A stretch of 64,000 nt of DNA from JACVRW01 sp963825345 (GCA_963825345.1 CAWGSQ010000012.1:787245-851244); one strand, 5' to 3'; shown: positions 35,791-53,135, counted from the stretch's first letter. Numbers and translations: made by a program. Notes: a model not told the origin generated them from the letters alone.

Positions 35791-35956
35791 ATGGCACGCG
35801 GAGACGTTCGAATCGCCGTGACCCTCGCATGCGAGGAGTGCAAGCGGCGGAACTACCAAACCGAGAAGTCGAAGCGCAACAACCCGGATCGGGTTGAGCT
35901 TCGCAAATACTGCCGCTGGTGCAAGCAAGCACACGCCTCACAAGGAGACGCGCTGA
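35791..35956 (+). CDS. rpmG: 50S ribosomal protein L33
   Basis: MARGDVRIAVTLACEECKRR starts a 54-residue zinc-binding (C+) L33 with Cys pairs CEEC and CRWC. The normal ending KHTPHKETR and TGA appear after removal of one extra C near 35926; this insertion is not explained as a synonymous double base. It is the first gene of the rpmG-secE-nusG-rplKA unit, as in many actinobacteria. Confidence 0.93.
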
Positions 35957-35959
35957 TCC

Positions 35960-36605
35960 GTGGCGCGTGATCGGCAGCGTTCCAAGCAGCGCCAGGCCGA
36001 GCGCCGCGCGCGCCGGCTCGAGCAGCAGGGTGCTCCGCAGCGCGGGGACGGCGCCGACATCCCTGGCGTCACGCCCGAGCCGGTCGAGCCCGTCGACGGG
36101 CCCGGCCCGCCCGGCACCGACGCCGACCACCTCGAGGCCGGAGCTCCTCCGGAGGAGCTGGGCCGATCCGACTTCTCGCTCGAGCACGACGAGGCGATCG
36201 TCGATCGTGAGGAGCACGAGGCCGCCCTCGATGACGACGAGGCCGCTCGGCTCGCCGAGGAAGGAGGCGCTCGAGCGAGATCGAGGACTGGGAGGTCGCC
36301 GACGTGACGCAGGCGACTTCGCCGAGGACGATCTCGTCGACGGCAGCGCGCCGGGCGGGGAGGGCGAGTCCGGCTACGCGGTCAAGGGCCGTCGCGGCCG
36401 CGACGACCACGAGGCGCACAGAAACCGCCCGCGTGTCGTACAGTTCCTCGTCGCAGTTTGGGCCGAGCTCCAACGCGTCCAGTGGCCGAACCGCCAGGCG
36501 ATGGTCACTCTCACAGGCGTGGTGCTCGGCTTCGTTCTGATCGCGGGCGGGTACCTGGGCCTGCTGGACGCGATCTTCTCCGAGCTCATTCAGGCAATCC
36601 TCTAG
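35960..36605 (+). CDS. secE: Preprotein translocase subunit SecE with long acidic N-terminal extension
   Basis: The C-terminal 60 residues are standard SecE: VVQFLVAVWAELQRVQWPNR, then QAMVTLTGVVLGFVLIAGGY and LLDAIFSELIQAIL (amphipathic helix plus one membrane segment). Ahead of it lies about 150 residues of charged, Pro/Glu/Asp-rich sequence (RSKQRQAERRARRLEQQGAP, EHDEAIVDREEHEAALDDDE). SecE proteins are usually 60-130 residues. One or more shifts lie at 36260-36320. GTG start, 3 bases after rpmG. It clamps SecY in the membrane. Confidence 0.88.
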
Positions 36606-36623
36606 AGGCCGAGGCCCCACACG

Positions 36624-37145
36624 ATGTTTCGCTGGTACGCAGTCAACACCTATTCCGGGCACGAGAACAAGGTCAAGCAGAACCTTGAGCATCGCCGCAT
36701 CTCGCTTGGCCAGGAGAACAACATTCGCCAGATCGTCATCCCCACCGAGCAGGTGCAGGAGATGAAGGACGGGCAGAAGCAGACCAAGGAGCAGCGGACG
36801 ATGCCCGGCTACCTGCTCGTGAACATGAACCTGACCGACGACTCCTGGCAGCTCGTCAAGAACACGCCGGGCGTGACCGGGTTCGTGGGCGCCGCGCAGA
36901 ACCCCGTGCCGCTGAACCAGGCCGAGGTCGATCGCCTGCTCCATCGCGAGACCGCCGAGCGCCCGCGCACGCGCGCTCAGTTCTCGATCGGCGAGTCGGT
37001 CAAGGTCGTGTCAGGTCCGCTCTCAGACTTCTCCGGCGAGATCTCCGAGATCAACGAGGACGCAGCTAAGCTCAAGGTCCTCGTCTCGATCTTCGGCCGG
37101 GAGACGCCGGTCGAGGTCGGGTTCGACCAGGTGAAAAAGATCTAG
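36624..37145 (+). CDS. nusG: Transcription termination/antitermination protein NusG
   Basis: 173 residues, intact. The NGN domain begins WYAVNTYSGHENKVKQNLEH and has MPGYLLVNMNLTDDSWQLVK and NTPGVTGFVG; the KOW domain is GESVKVVSGPLSDFSGEISE. It couples RNA polymerase to Rho and to ribosomes. It sits 18 bases after secE and directly abuts rplK. Confidence 0.97.
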   Translation: MFRWYAVNTYSGHENKVKQNLEHRRISLGQENNIRQIVIPTEQVQEMKDGQKQTKEQRTMPGYLLVNMNLTDDSWQLVKNTPGVTGFVGAAQNPVPLNQAEVDRLLHRETAERPRTRAQFSIGESVKVVSGPLSDFSGEISEINEDAAKLKVLVSIFGRETPVEVGFDQVKKI

Positions 37146-37569
37146 ATGGCGAAGAAAGTCCTCACACTCATCAAGCTCCAGGTGCCCGGCGGGCAGGCCA
37201 ACCCTGCTCCGCCGGTCGGCCCTGCGCTCGGCCAGCACGGCGTGAACATCATGGAGTTCTGCAAGGCGTTCAACGCCCAGACCCAGCAGGACACCGGCAC
37301 GATCATCCCGGTCGTGATCACGGTCTTCGAGGACCGCTCGTTCACCTTCATCACCAAGACGCCGCCGGCCGCGGTGCTGATCAAGCAGGCGATCGGGCTC
37401 GACAAGGGCTCGGGCGAGCCGAACAGGAACAAGGTCGGCACGATCACCAAGGCGCAGGTGCGCCAGATCGCCGAGCAGAAGATGCCGGACCTGAACGCGA
37501 ACGACGTGGATCAGGCGGCCGAAGATCATCGAGGGCACCGCGCGCTCGATGGGCGTGGAGGTCAAGTAA
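37146..37569 (+). CDS. rplK: 50S ribosomal protein L11
   Basis: 140 residues: MAKKVLTLIKLQVPGGQANP, PPVGPALGQHGVNIMEFCKA and the rRNA-binding C-terminus NDVDQAAKIIEGTARSMGVE. A split Ala codon GC[C][G] at 37518-37521 is the only defect. It forms the GTPase-associated centre with 23S rRNA. The stop overlaps the rplA start (TAATG). Confidence 0.97.
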
Positions 37570-38291
37570 TGCCGAAGCACGGGAAGCGCTACCGCGCGAA
37601 CCTCGAGAAGGTCGATCGCGAGCACCACTACCCGCCCGCCGAGGCGGTTCGCATCGTCAAGGAGTTCGAGACGGCGAAGTTCGACGAGACCGTCGAGGTG
37701 CACATCCGCACCGGCCTGAACGTGCGCCACGCCGACCAGCAGCTGCGCGGCACGATCTCGCTGCCGCACGGGCTCGGCAAGGAGATGACCGTCGTGGTCT
37801 TCGCCAAGGGCGACAAGGCCCGCGAGGCCGAGGAGGCCGGCGCGGACGTGGTTGGCGCCGAGGATCTCGCCGAGCGCGTCGAGGAGGGCTTCACCGATTT
37901 CGACGTGGCGATCGCGACGCCGGACATGATGCCGGTGGTCGGCCGCCTCGGGAAGGTGCTCGGCCCGCAGGGCAAGATGCCGAACCCCAAGGTCGGCACG
38001 GTCACGATGGACATCGCGAAGGCGGTGTCGGAGTCGAAGGCCGGCAAGATCGAGTACCGCACCGACCGTCACGCGATCGTGCACCTGCCGATCGGCAAGA
38101 CCAGCTTCGACGAGCAGGTCCTGCTCGAGAACTACGCCGCGCTGATGGACGAGATCATGCGCGCGAAGCCGGCGTCGGCCAAGGGCCGCTACCTCTTCAC
38201 GGTCACGCTCACCACGAGCATGAACCCGGGCGTGCGCGTGGACCCGGCCCGCACCCGCGACATCGTCGAGGACGCCGCCGCTGTAGCCTGA
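37569..38291 (+). CDS. rplA: 50S ribosomal protein L1
   Basis: 240 residues, intact. Marks: EFETAKFDETVEVHIRTGLN, QQLRGTISLPHGLGKEMTVV, LGPQGKMPNPKVGTVTMDIA and ASAKGRYLFTVTLTTSMNPG. L1 binds the L1 stalk of 23S rRNA and usually represses its own mRNA. Translationally coupled to rplK. Confidence 0.97.
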   Translation: MPKHGKRYRANLEKVDREHHYPPAEAVRIVKEFETAKFDETVEVHIRTGLNVRHADQQLRGTISLPHGLGKEMTVVVFAKGDKAREAEEAGADVVGAEDLAERVEEGFTDFDVAIATPDMMPVVGRLGKVLGPQGKMPNPKVGTVTMDIAKAVSESKAGKIEYRTDRHAIVHLPIGKTSFDEQVLLENYAALMDEIMRAKPASAKGRYLFTVTLTTSMNPGVRVDPARTRDIVEDAAAVA

Positions 38292-38306
38292 CCCGTCACA
38301 GCTTTT

Positions 38307-38390
38307 CTGCCCGAGACCCCCGGCTGGTTCTTCGTAAGACCGGGGCAGGTGGAGACGCCGGAGCATCTCGCCTCCCGTGTGTCCCGTCTG
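38307..38390 (+). promoter_or_regulatory. Ribosomal protein L10 leader
   Basis: The 120-base gap between rplA and rplJ holds a hairpin in which ctgccc (38307-38312) pairs with gggcag (38343-38348), with an inner cccgg/ccggg segment, followed by tggagacgcc and a second paired region. This is the position and layout of the L10 leader, the mRNA site to which the L10-L7/L12 complex binds to repress rplJ-rplL. The assignment rests on position and structure; no covariance search was possible. Confidence 0.7.
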
Positions 38391-38412
38391 GCAGCACACC
38401 AAAAGGAACGAG

Positions 38413-39281
38413 ATGAACAGAGAACAAAAGGCAGCGGCCATCGAGGAGGTGGCCACGCAGATCCAGGAGTCGGAGGCGGTATTCGCCGTCGACTACCGCG
38501 GGATCTCGGTGCCCCAGGCGGCCGACCTGCGCACGCGTCTGATCGACGCCGGCGCGCGCTTCCGCGTGGTGAAGAACACGCTCACGCTGCGCGCGGCCGA
38601 CCAGGCCGGCGTCGAGTCGCTCAAGGAGTTCCTCGAGGGGCCGACCGCGTTCACCTTCGTGTCGTGGCCGACGGCGACGTGGCCCTGGCCGCGAAGGCCC
38701 TGGCGACGTTCCGCCGCGAGACCGACCTGCTCAGCTTCAAGGGCGGCGTCATGAACGGCGACCCGCTGACCGCCGAGCAGCTCGAGGCGCTCTCGCGCCT
38801 GCCCGCGCGCGACGTCCTCCACGGCCAGCTCGTCGGCATGATCGCCTCGCCGATCACCGGACTCGTCCGGACGCTGAACGCACTGATCTCCGGCCTGGCG
38901 ATCCAGCTCGGCCAGATCGCCGAGCAGGGCCTGGTGGGCGGAGACGCCCCGGCCGCGGAGGAGGCTCCGGCCGCGGAGGAGGCGCCGGCGGAGGCGGAGG
39001 CTCCGGCCGAGGAGGCCCGGCTGCGGAGGAGGCTCGCGCCGGAGGAGGCCGCCGCTGCGGAGGAGGCTCCCGCGGAGGAGCCGCTGCCGAGGCCGGCCGA
39101 GAGCCGGCGGAGGAGGGCTCCGGCCGAGGAAGCCGCTGCCGAGGAGGCCGCGCCGGAGGAGGCTCCGGCCGAGGAAGCTGAGGAACCGGCCGCCGAGGCG
39201 GCCGAGGAGCCGGCGGCGGACGCCGCGGGCGATGAATCTGAGACCACTGATGCGCCCTCCGAGGGCGACGCGAAGGAGTAA
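38413..39281 (+). CDS. rplJ: 50S ribosomal protein L10 with long Ala/Glu/Pro-rich C-terminal tail
   Basis: The first 175 residues are normal L10: MNREQKAAAIEEVATQIQES, VFAVDYRGISVPQAADLRTR, FRVVKNTLTLRAADQAGV, ASPITGLVRTLNALISGLAI. A tail of about 110 residues built from EEAPA/AAEEA units follows, almost doubling the acidic end. At 38659-38663 two surplus bases (gt followed by g, t and c) disturb the frame; all three alternatives code Val. More shifts lie in the tail (39015-39110). Ribosome binding site aaaggaacgag, ATG at 38413. Confidence 0.9.
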
Positions 39282-39290
39282 GGAGGGCCC

Positions 39291-39668
39291 ATGGCCACTG
39301 CTGCAGATCTGATCGAAGAGATCAAGAAGATGTCCGTCCTCGAGCTGTCCGAGTTGATCAAGGCGCTCGAGGAAGAGTTCGGCGTGTCGGCGCAGGCCGT
39401 CGCTGCCGCCGCACCGGCTGCCGCCGCCGGCGACGGCGGTGCCGCCGAGGAGGCTTCGTCCACCGTGGACGTCGTCCTCACCGGCGCCGGCGACAAGAAG
39501 ATCCAGGTGATCAAGGTCGTGCGCGCCGCGACCGGCCTCGGCCTCAAGGAGGCCAAGGCGCTCGTGGACGAGGCCCCCAAGCCGGTCAAGGAGGGCATCG
39601 ACCGCGAGGAAGGCGAGAAGCTCCAGAACGAGCTCGAGGAGGCCGGCGCCAGCGTCGAGCTGAAGTAG
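39291..39668 (+). CDS. rplL: 50S ribosomal protein L7/L12
   Basis: 125 residues, intact. N-terminal dimerisation part (LIEEIKKMSVLELSELIKAL), Ala-rich hinge (AQAVAAAAPAAAAGDGGAA) and the factor-binding C-terminal domain (VIKVVRAATGLGLKEAKALV). It forms the flexible stalk on L10. 9 bases after rplJ, with aaggagggccc as ribosome binding site. Confidence 0.98.
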   Translation: MATAADLIEEIKKMSVLELSELIKALEEEFGVSAQAVAAAAPAAAAGDGGAAEEASSTVDVVLTGAGDKKIQVIKVVRAATGLGLKEAKALVDEAPKPVKEGIDREEGEKLQNELEEAGASVELK

Positions 39669-39692
39669 CTCGCTCGTCGCACAGCTGTCACA

Positions 39693-39722
39693 GAGGGGCC
39701 GCCATCGCGCGGCCCCTCGTCG
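39693..39722 (+). terminator. Terminator after rplL
   Basis: gaggggccgc (39693-39702) pairs with gcggcccctc (39709-39718) around a short loop, followed by gtcgtt. It ends the rplJ-rplL transcript. Confidence 0.75.
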
Positions 39723-39733
39723 TTAAGGGTCAG

Positions 39734-39791
39734 TAAAGGGGTCTGACCCTTTTCTGAGGGTCGCCCCTTGAGGGTTGAGGGGGTCTGACCC
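39734..39791. repeat. Interspersed palindromic repeat (ggggtctgacccc type), copies 1a and 1b
   Basis: The 28 bases at 39734-39761 (taaaggggtctgaccc then ttttctgagggt) recur exactly at 50070-50097. A second palindromic core ggggtctgacccc lies at 39779-39791. Both are intergenic and palindromic, like REP-type elements mobilised by a TnpA(REP) protein elsewhere in a genome; no such transposase is in this window. Confidence 0.7.
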
Positions 39792-39817
39792 CTGGGCCCG
39801 GGGCGCATAATGGCCGC

Positions 39818-40209
39818 ATGGACTTGCTGACCGCGATCCGGGAGCGCGATCGCGAGGCGCTGGCGGCGATGGTTGCCGACGACGTGGTCTTCTACAGCCC
39901 GGCGACCACCTATCGCGGCCGCGAGCAGGTGGTGGATCTGCTCGCTCTCATCGGGAGCGTTCTCGAGGATGTGACGGCCATTCGCGAGGTGGGCGAGGAG
40001 CCGTCACGTTCGTGAAGGGCCATTCCGAGGGCGAGGAGCTCGACGGCGTCCTCGTCGAGATCACGGCGACGACGGGCGAATCGCGGAGATCACCCTCCTC
40101 CTGCGCCCGCTGGCCACGCTTCAGAAGGCCGTCGTTCGCATGGCCGGCGCGCTCGCCGAGGGCGGCCAGCCAGCCGCGACGCATAGCGCCTCGCGCGCGG
40201 CTCGGGTAA
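39818..40209 (+). CDS. SnoaL-like (NTF2-fold) protein, copy 5
   Basis: About 125 residues. MDLLTAIRERDREALAAMVA, VVFYSPATTYRGREQVVDLL, then after shifts near 40005 and 40070 TFVKGHSEGEELDGVLVEIT and GRIAEITLLLRPLATLQKAV. This is the NTF2-fold layout seen in other small cyclase-like proteins. The C-terminal end is uncertain. Confidence 0.65.
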
Positions 40210-40219
40210 GCCGCGCCCG

Positions 40220-41992
40220 ATGCGTCCTTTTCGGCGCGCCTACTCACCGTCGTAGCGATCGCGATCGTCCTGTTCGACCCACAGGTGGCGCTTGCGCAGG
40301 AGCCCGAAGCAGCCGACCGCCATCGGAAGCGGTGGCGCTGCCGCCACCGTCGACCTCGCCGGCACCCAGGCCGCCATCGAGACGCTGCGCCGGGGCGGGA
40401 ACGCGGTCGACGCCGCCGTGGCGGCGGCGGGAGTGCTCGGCGTGACCGAGCCGTTCTCGTGCGGCATCGGTGGCGGCGGATTCATGGTCATCCGCACCTC
40501 CAAGGGCAAGGTCACCACCATCGACGGGCGCGAGGAGTCGCCGCGCACGATGCGCCCGGACTCGTTCTGGGAGAACGGCGCGCCGCTCGCCTTCAACGAG
40601 GCCCGCTACAGCGGCCTGTCGGCCGGCATCCCCGGCACGCCCGCCACCTGGGAGCACGCCCTGAAGCGCTACGGCACCTGGTCGCTCGGCCGGGCCCTGC
40701 AGCCCGGCATCCGCGTGGCGCGCGACGGCTTCAAGGTCGACCAGACCTTCGTCGACCAGACCGACGCCCAACGTCGACTGGTTCAACGACATCCCCTCCA
40801 CCGCCGCGATCTACCTCGACCCCGACGGCACGCCGCGCGACGTGGGCTCGACGCTCCGGAACCCGGACCTCGCGCGCACCTACCGGCTGCTGGGGCGCGA
40901 GGGAGTCGACGCCTTCTACCGCGGCGAGCTGGCGAGCGCGATGGCCGAGGCCTCGCAGCACCCGCCCAAGGCGGCCGACGCCAACCACGCCTGGCGCCCG
41001 GGCCTGATGACGACCGACGACCTGCGCCGCTACCGCGCGATCGAGCGCGAGCCCGACCCGCTACCGGCTATCGCGGCCTCGACATCTGGGGCATGGGCCC
41101 GCCGTCGAGCGGCGGCTCCACGGTCGGCGAGGCGCTCAACATCCTCGAGGGCTACCAGGGCCTCGCCGCCGACCGCGTGCGGGCGCTCCACCTCCTGCTC
41201 GAGGCCTCGCGCTTCACGTTCGCCGACCGCAACGCCTACCTGGCGGACCCGGACTTCTTCAAGGTGCCGCTCGCCGGCCTCCTCTCCGACAGCTTCGCCG
41301 CCGAGCGGCGCGCGCTGATCAACGGAGCACGGCCGCCACGAGCCCGGTGGCCCCCGGCGACCCCTACGACAACCAGAAGGGCAGAAGGGCAAGCCCCGCC
41401 GCGGCAGCGCCACGATCAGCCACCCGCGCCAGTCCACCACCCACCTCGTGGTCTCGGACCGCAAGGGGCAACGTCGTGTCCTACACGTTCACGATCGAGT
41501 CGACCGGCGGCAACGCGATCGTCGTGCCGGGCTACGGCTTCCTCATGAACAACGAGCTCACGGACTTCAACTTCGACTCGCTCACGCACCCGAACCGCGC
41601 CGACGGCGACAAGCGCCCGCGCAGCTCGATGAGCCCGACGATCGTCACCCGCGACGGCAGGCCGTTCATGGCGGTCGGCTCGCCGGGCGGCTCCACGATC
41701 CCGGGCACCGTCCTCCAGGTGCTGCTCGAGCGGCTCGACCTCGGCGTCGACGCTGCCCGAGGCGATCGCGCGCCCGCGCGCCGTCCAGCGGAACGCGGCG
41801 ACCACGACCGCCGAGCCGGCCTTCATCACCTCGCCCGAGGGCCAGGCCCTGCTCGCGCGCGGGCACTCGTACACCTCGATGGCCGAGATCGGCGCGGTCA
41901 CCGGGATCGAGTTCCTGCGCGGCGGCCGCACGCTGGCGGCGGCCGAGCCGGTCCGCCGCGGCGGCGGCAGCGCCGCAGTGGTTCAGCCGTGA
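40220..41992 (+). CDS. ggt: Gamma-glutamyltransferase
   Basis: About 585 residues with several shifts (near 40240, 40330, 40770, 41060, 41330, 41390, 41460, 41752). Signal segment LLTVVAIAIVLFDPQVALAQ, then GTQAAIETLRRGGNAVDAAV, GVTEPFSCGIGGGGFMV, GSTVGEALNILEGYQGLA, and the autocleavage/catalytic Thr in QSTTHLVVSDRKGNVVSYTF, followed by GFLMNNELTDFNF and SSMSPTIV. It splits glutathione or transfers its gamma-glutamyl group outside the membrane. The density of shifts exceeds that of the ribosomal genes around it. Confidence 0.88.
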
Positions 41993-42112
41993 GCGCCATA
42001 TGCGCCAATCCGCTGCTAATCTTCGCCACGGCCTATAGCCGCAGCCGTCCCTCATAGAGCCGCGCCGGCACATATTCCTGGCGCCTCGGGACGGGGTCCG
42101 TGATGGCCAGCT

Positions 42113-42173
42113 GCCCGCAAATATGCGGGCGGGCAAACGCCCCTTGCGGGGGCGTGTTTCGGTCTGCTATTCT
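42113..42173 (+). promoter_or_regulatory. rpoB-rpoC promoter with upstream hairpins
   Basis: ttgcgg (42144-42149) and tattct (42168-42173) separated by 18 bases form a good sigma-70-type promoter 75 bases ahead of rpoB. A hairpin gcccgca/tgcgggc lies at 42113-42130, and acgcccc/gggggcgt overlaps the -35 element. The rest of the 255-base gap after ggt (41993-42247) has no gene. Confidence 0.6.
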
Positions 42174-42247
42174 GGTCGGTCGCGCTTTGCGCCCGTCTTA
42201 CCTCGCCCCGCCGCTTGTCGTACCACTAGCTCGAAGGAGTTGCCGCC

Positions 42248-45863
<3,616 letters not shown>

Positions 45864-45872
45864 GGAACCACT

Positions 45873-49951
<4,079 letters not shown>

Positions 49952-49978
49952 GTCGAAAGACTTAGGTCTGTCCCCAAT

Positions 49979-50017
49979 GGGGTCGGTATCGGGTAGTTCC
50001 CCGATGCCGGCCCCTTT
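49979..50017 (+). terminator. Terminator after rpoC
   Basis: ggggtcggtatcggg (49979-49993) pairs with ccccgatgccggcccc (49999-50014, with one mismatch) and is followed by ttt. A small gaaa-loop hairpin, aagtc/gactt, lies just upstream at about 49951-49964. Confidence 0.8.
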
Positions 50018-50069
50018 CTCTTCGGCGCCGATCTGGCCCAGGTCTGGCCCTCTGAGTGGCGATGCTCCC

Positions 50070-50097
50070 TAAAGGGGTCTGACCCTTTTCTGAGGGT
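50070..50097. repeat. Interspersed palindromic repeat, copy 2
   Basis: Exact second copy of the 28-base element at 39734-39761, again directly behind a highly expressed operon (rpoBC here, rplJL there). The following tgagggtt is also shared. The repeat may act as an extra transcription stop or may simply tolerate such sites. Confidence 0.75.
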
Positions 50098-50106
50098 GGT
50101 TGAGGG

Positions 50107-50618
50107 TTAGCGGATCCAGCCCTCGAGCTCGTCGGCCCAGCGCAGCAGCTGGGCCACGTGCTCGTCGGTGAGGCCCTCCGAGGGGCTCGTCTCCACGATC
50201 AGCGTGGGGGCGGAGCGGCCCTCGGCCCAGGCGACGCAGGTCTCGTCGATGTTGTCGTCGAGCCAGGCCGCCGGGCGGTCGCCGGCGTACTCGTCGATCG
50301 CGTCGACCTTCCAGTGCGCGGAGCCGAAGACGGCCGCCCGTCGAAGACCAGGGTCGGGAGGTCCCGGAAGGGCAGTTTGAGGATGAACGGCAAGTGCTCA
50401 TTCGCACGTTCCTCCCACCCCGTGGCCCACACCAGATCGAACCTTTCAGCTAGGGTCACGAGCCTTGCCCCGACGTCGTCGGGGATGCAGTGCGCCACTC
50501 CATCGATCCAGTGCAGGGGACCCGGGAGTTGGCCGGCGCCGGAGGTGAAGCCGAACAGGCTGATCACCCCGTCGACGTCCACGAACAGGATCGGTCGTTG
50601 TTGCGTTTGCGGTTCCAA
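50107..50618 (-). CDS. HAD-superfamily protein
   Basis: About 170 residues. Motif I is RPILFVDVDGVISLFGF (DxD). DLVWATGWEERANEHLPFIL, then after one shift near 50338 HWKVDAIDEYAGDRPAAWLD and the acidic motif DDNIDETCVAWAEGR. This is the small HAD-like group with no cap that occurs in actinobacteria. The phosphatase substrate is unknown. It begins in a 160-base gap upstream of the transporter gene (50619-50780), in which I see nothing else. Confidence 0.78.
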
Positions 50619-50780
50619 GGTTTCGTTAATCAGTAGCTGAGGAAGCCAATACGTTGAGTGTCTTCAGGCTTTGGCCAAAAGGTCGATTAAGCAGGGAGGC
50701 GCCTTAAGCCGATAGCTCGAACAGCGGTGGGAGAGAGAACACCGCGTCTAAGTCCCAGACCTTTCTCTGAATCTACGCCT

Positions 50781-51643
50781 GTGCTTCAACTCGGAATTCT
50801 TCTTGCCATCTTCTGCGCGTTCGCGACGAACGTCGCCTTCCTGCTCAAGCATCGTGGCGCATGCGCGGCGCCTGACGTAAGCCTGAAGCACCCCGTCGCG
50901 AGCGCCATCGGACTGTTCCGCTCCAAGTGGTTCGCGGTCGGCATGCTCGTGGCCCTCGGCGCGTGGGTCTTCCACGTCGCGCGCCCTCGCCATGGCGCCG
51001 CTCTCGGTCGTCCAGGCCGTGATCGCCGGCGGACTCGTCTTCCTCACCGTGCTCGCGGAGCGCTACTTCGGCTGCTCGGTCGGCACGCGCCAGTGGGCGG
51101 GCGTCGGCCTCACGGCCCTCGGCCTCGTGCTGCTCGCCGTGACCCTGCCGCACCACGGCGGTCACTCCAGCTACTCGACGGTCGGCATGATCGCCTTCGA
51201 GTCCGGTCTCCTCGCGCTCGGTACCTTCCTCGTCCTCTCCAAGAAGCTCGACTCGCACGAGCATCACGGCGTGATGCTCGGCATCGCGGCCGGCATCCTC
51301 TTCGGCGTGTCGGATGTCGCCATCAAGGCGATAACGACCTCGCTGGGCACCGGCGGCGGGATCGCCGTCCTCGCTCCCGTGGCTCGTCACCGCCGTCGCC
51401 GCCTCGGTGATCGCCTTCTACGCGTCGGCCCGCGGGCTCCAGAAGGGCGAGGCCGTGCCGGTCATCACGCTCACGAGCGCGGCGGCCAACGTCACGGCCA
51501 TCAGCGGCGGCATCCTCGTCTTCGGCGACCCGATGCCGGGCGACCCGCTCGGGATCGTCCTTCAGAGCTTCGCCTTCGTGCTCGTGATCGTGGCGGCCGC
51601 GCTCATGCCGGCTCCGCTGCGCGCCGCACGCGCCACCGCCTAG
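50781..51643 (+). CDS. EamA/DMT-like membrane transporter
   Basis: About 286 residues with roughly nine membrane segments: QLGILLAIFCAFATNVAFLL, WFAVGMLVALGAWVFHV, MAPLSVVQAVIAGGLVFLTV, LGLVLLAVTL, ESGLLALGTFLVLS, IAAGILFGVSDVAIKAITTS, SVIAFYASARGLQKGEAVPV, and a last pair near the C-terminus. It has the internal symmetry of drug/metabolite transporters. Frame shifts near 50985 and 51377. The GTG start at 50781 is a choice; an upstream start is possible. The cargo is unknown. Confidence 0.75.
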
Positions 51644-51712
51644 CTGTCGAAAACAGCCCTCCTCGTTCGACGCACTGTAGAAGGTGCAAATCGGACGACA
51701 AGAGGAGCCGAC

Positions 51713-52282
51713 ATGGGCAGGATCGTGGTAACCGAGTTCATCTCGCTGGACGGCGTGATCGAGGACCCGGGCGGATGCCGAGGACTTCAAGTACGGAGGC
51801 TGGAGCTTCGAGATCAGCCGCGGCGACGAGGGCGACAAGTTCAAGCTCGACGAGACGCATCGAACTCCGAGGCGCTGCTGCTGGGGCGGAAGACCTACGA
51901 GGGCTTCGCCGACGCGTGGCCGTCGCGCGACGGCGAGTTCGCCGACAAGTTCAACAACATGCCGAAGTACGTCGTCTCCTCGACGCTGAAGGACCCGGAG
52001 TGGAGCAACTCGACGGTCCTCGGCGACGACCTGGCCGCGGAGGTCTCGCGGCTGAAGCAGGAGCTGGACGGCGACATCGTGGTCCACGGCAGCGCCCAGC
52101 TCGTGCAGGCGCTGGTCGAGCAGGGCCTGGTCGACGAGCTGCGCCTGATGGTCTTCCCGGTGGTGCTCGGGTCCGGCAAGCGCCTCTTCGGCGAGACGAG
52201 CGACAAGAAGCCGCTACGGCTCTCGGACTCGAAGGTCGTCGGCGACGGCGTCGCGATCCTGACCTACGTGCCGGCGGTCTAG
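51713..52282 (+). CDS. Dihydrofolate reductase-like (RibD C-terminal domain) protein
   Basis: About 189 residues: MGRIVVTEFISLDGVIEDPG, EDFKYGGWSFEISRGDEGDK, EALLLGRKTYEGFADAWPSR, NMPKYVVSSTLKDPEWSNST, VVHGSAQLVQALVEQGLVDE and LRLMVFPVVLGSGKRLFGET. This is the YyaP/RibD-C group, which has the DHFR fold but usually not folate activity. A split Gly codon GG[A][T] near 51775 and a compensating change near 51857 keep both ends in frame. Ribosome binding site agaggagccgac. Confidence 0.87.
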   Translation: MGRIVVTEFISLDGVIEDPGGCRGLQVRRLELRDQPRRRGRQVQARRDASNSEALLLGRKTYEGFADAWPSRDGEFADKFNNMPKYVVSSTLKDPEWSNSTVLGDDLAAEVSRLKQELDGDIVVHGSAQLVQALVEQGLVDELRLMVFPVVLGSGKRLFGETSDKKPLRLSDSKVVGDGVAILTYVPAV

Positions 52283-53090
52283 GGCGAACTCCGTGATCGC
52301 CTCGGCGAGCAGCTCGGGCACGTCGGTCATCGGGACGTGCCCGGCGCCGCTGATGTAGCGCAGCTCGGCCCCCGGGATGAGGCGCTCGAAGCGGCGGCCC
52401 TGGCGCGGGAGCAGGATCACGTCGAGCTTGCCCCAGAGCAGCAGCACCGGGGCGTCGAGCGTCGTCAGGCCGCGCGGCTGGGCGTGGAAGGTGTGCGGGA
52501 GCGTGGCGTGGAGGCCCGGGCAGCTCGCGTACAGCTCCATCTCCTCGATCAGCTCGTCCGGGTCCTTGCGCCACGGCCGCGCCATGGCGGGGCCGGCGAG
52601 CAGCGAGCGGGTGACCGGGTTGCGCAGCAGGGCCTCGGGCGCCGGAGCGTTCTCCGCGATCCAGCGCATCGCCCGCAGGATGCCCGGCGCCCCAGCTCCT
52701 TCTCGCGCGCGTGCTGGAGTCCGGCCGGCGAGATGGCGGTCACGGTGCGGGCCCGCCCGCGGCGGGCGAGCTCGAGCGCGATCCAGCCGCCGAGCGAGTT
52801 GCCCGCGAGGTGGGCCGTGTCGAAGCCGGCGCCGAGCATCTCGCGCTCGACCGCGTCCGCGAGCGCCTCGGGGGTCGAGTCGGTGCCCGCCGGGCAGCGG
52901 GTCCGAGTGGCCGTGGCCGGGGAGGTCCACGGCCAGCACGTCGAAGCGCCGCTCGAGCTGCGGGCAGCATCGGCTTCCAGCCACGCCAGGTGTGCCCGAT
53001 CCCGTGGATCAGGACGAGCGGCTCGCCGGACCCGCCGCGGTGATGGTCGAGGCCGGCGGATCCGCCTCCGTTCGTGCTTTCGCGCGCCAT
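52214..53090 (-). CDS. Alpha/beta-hydrolase
   Basis: About 285 residues after shifts near 52975, 52905 and 52690. HGIGHTWRGWKPMLP and DVLAVDLPGHGHSDPLPGG form the strand 3-4 region, AHLAGNSLGGWIALELARRG holds the nucleophile elbow G-N-S-L-G-G, PVLLLWGKLDVILLP the acid, and YISGAGHVPMTDVPELLAEA the catalytic His. The substrate is unknown. The 3' end overlaps the DHFR-like gene; the true stop may be a few codons earlier. Confidence 0.82.
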
Positions 53091-53135
53091 GCCGATGCAG
53101 CCTATGGCAGCGCCGCTGCTACCATCACCCGCCGC

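Noticed and set aside
38930..39240. CRISPR-like or tandem DNA repeats of gaggaggctccggc type in rplJ, and similar ones at 63700-64000
   Set aside because: They are coding low-complexity (Ala/Glu/Pro) repeats of irregular spacing with no spacers; no CRISPR array or cas gene is in the window.
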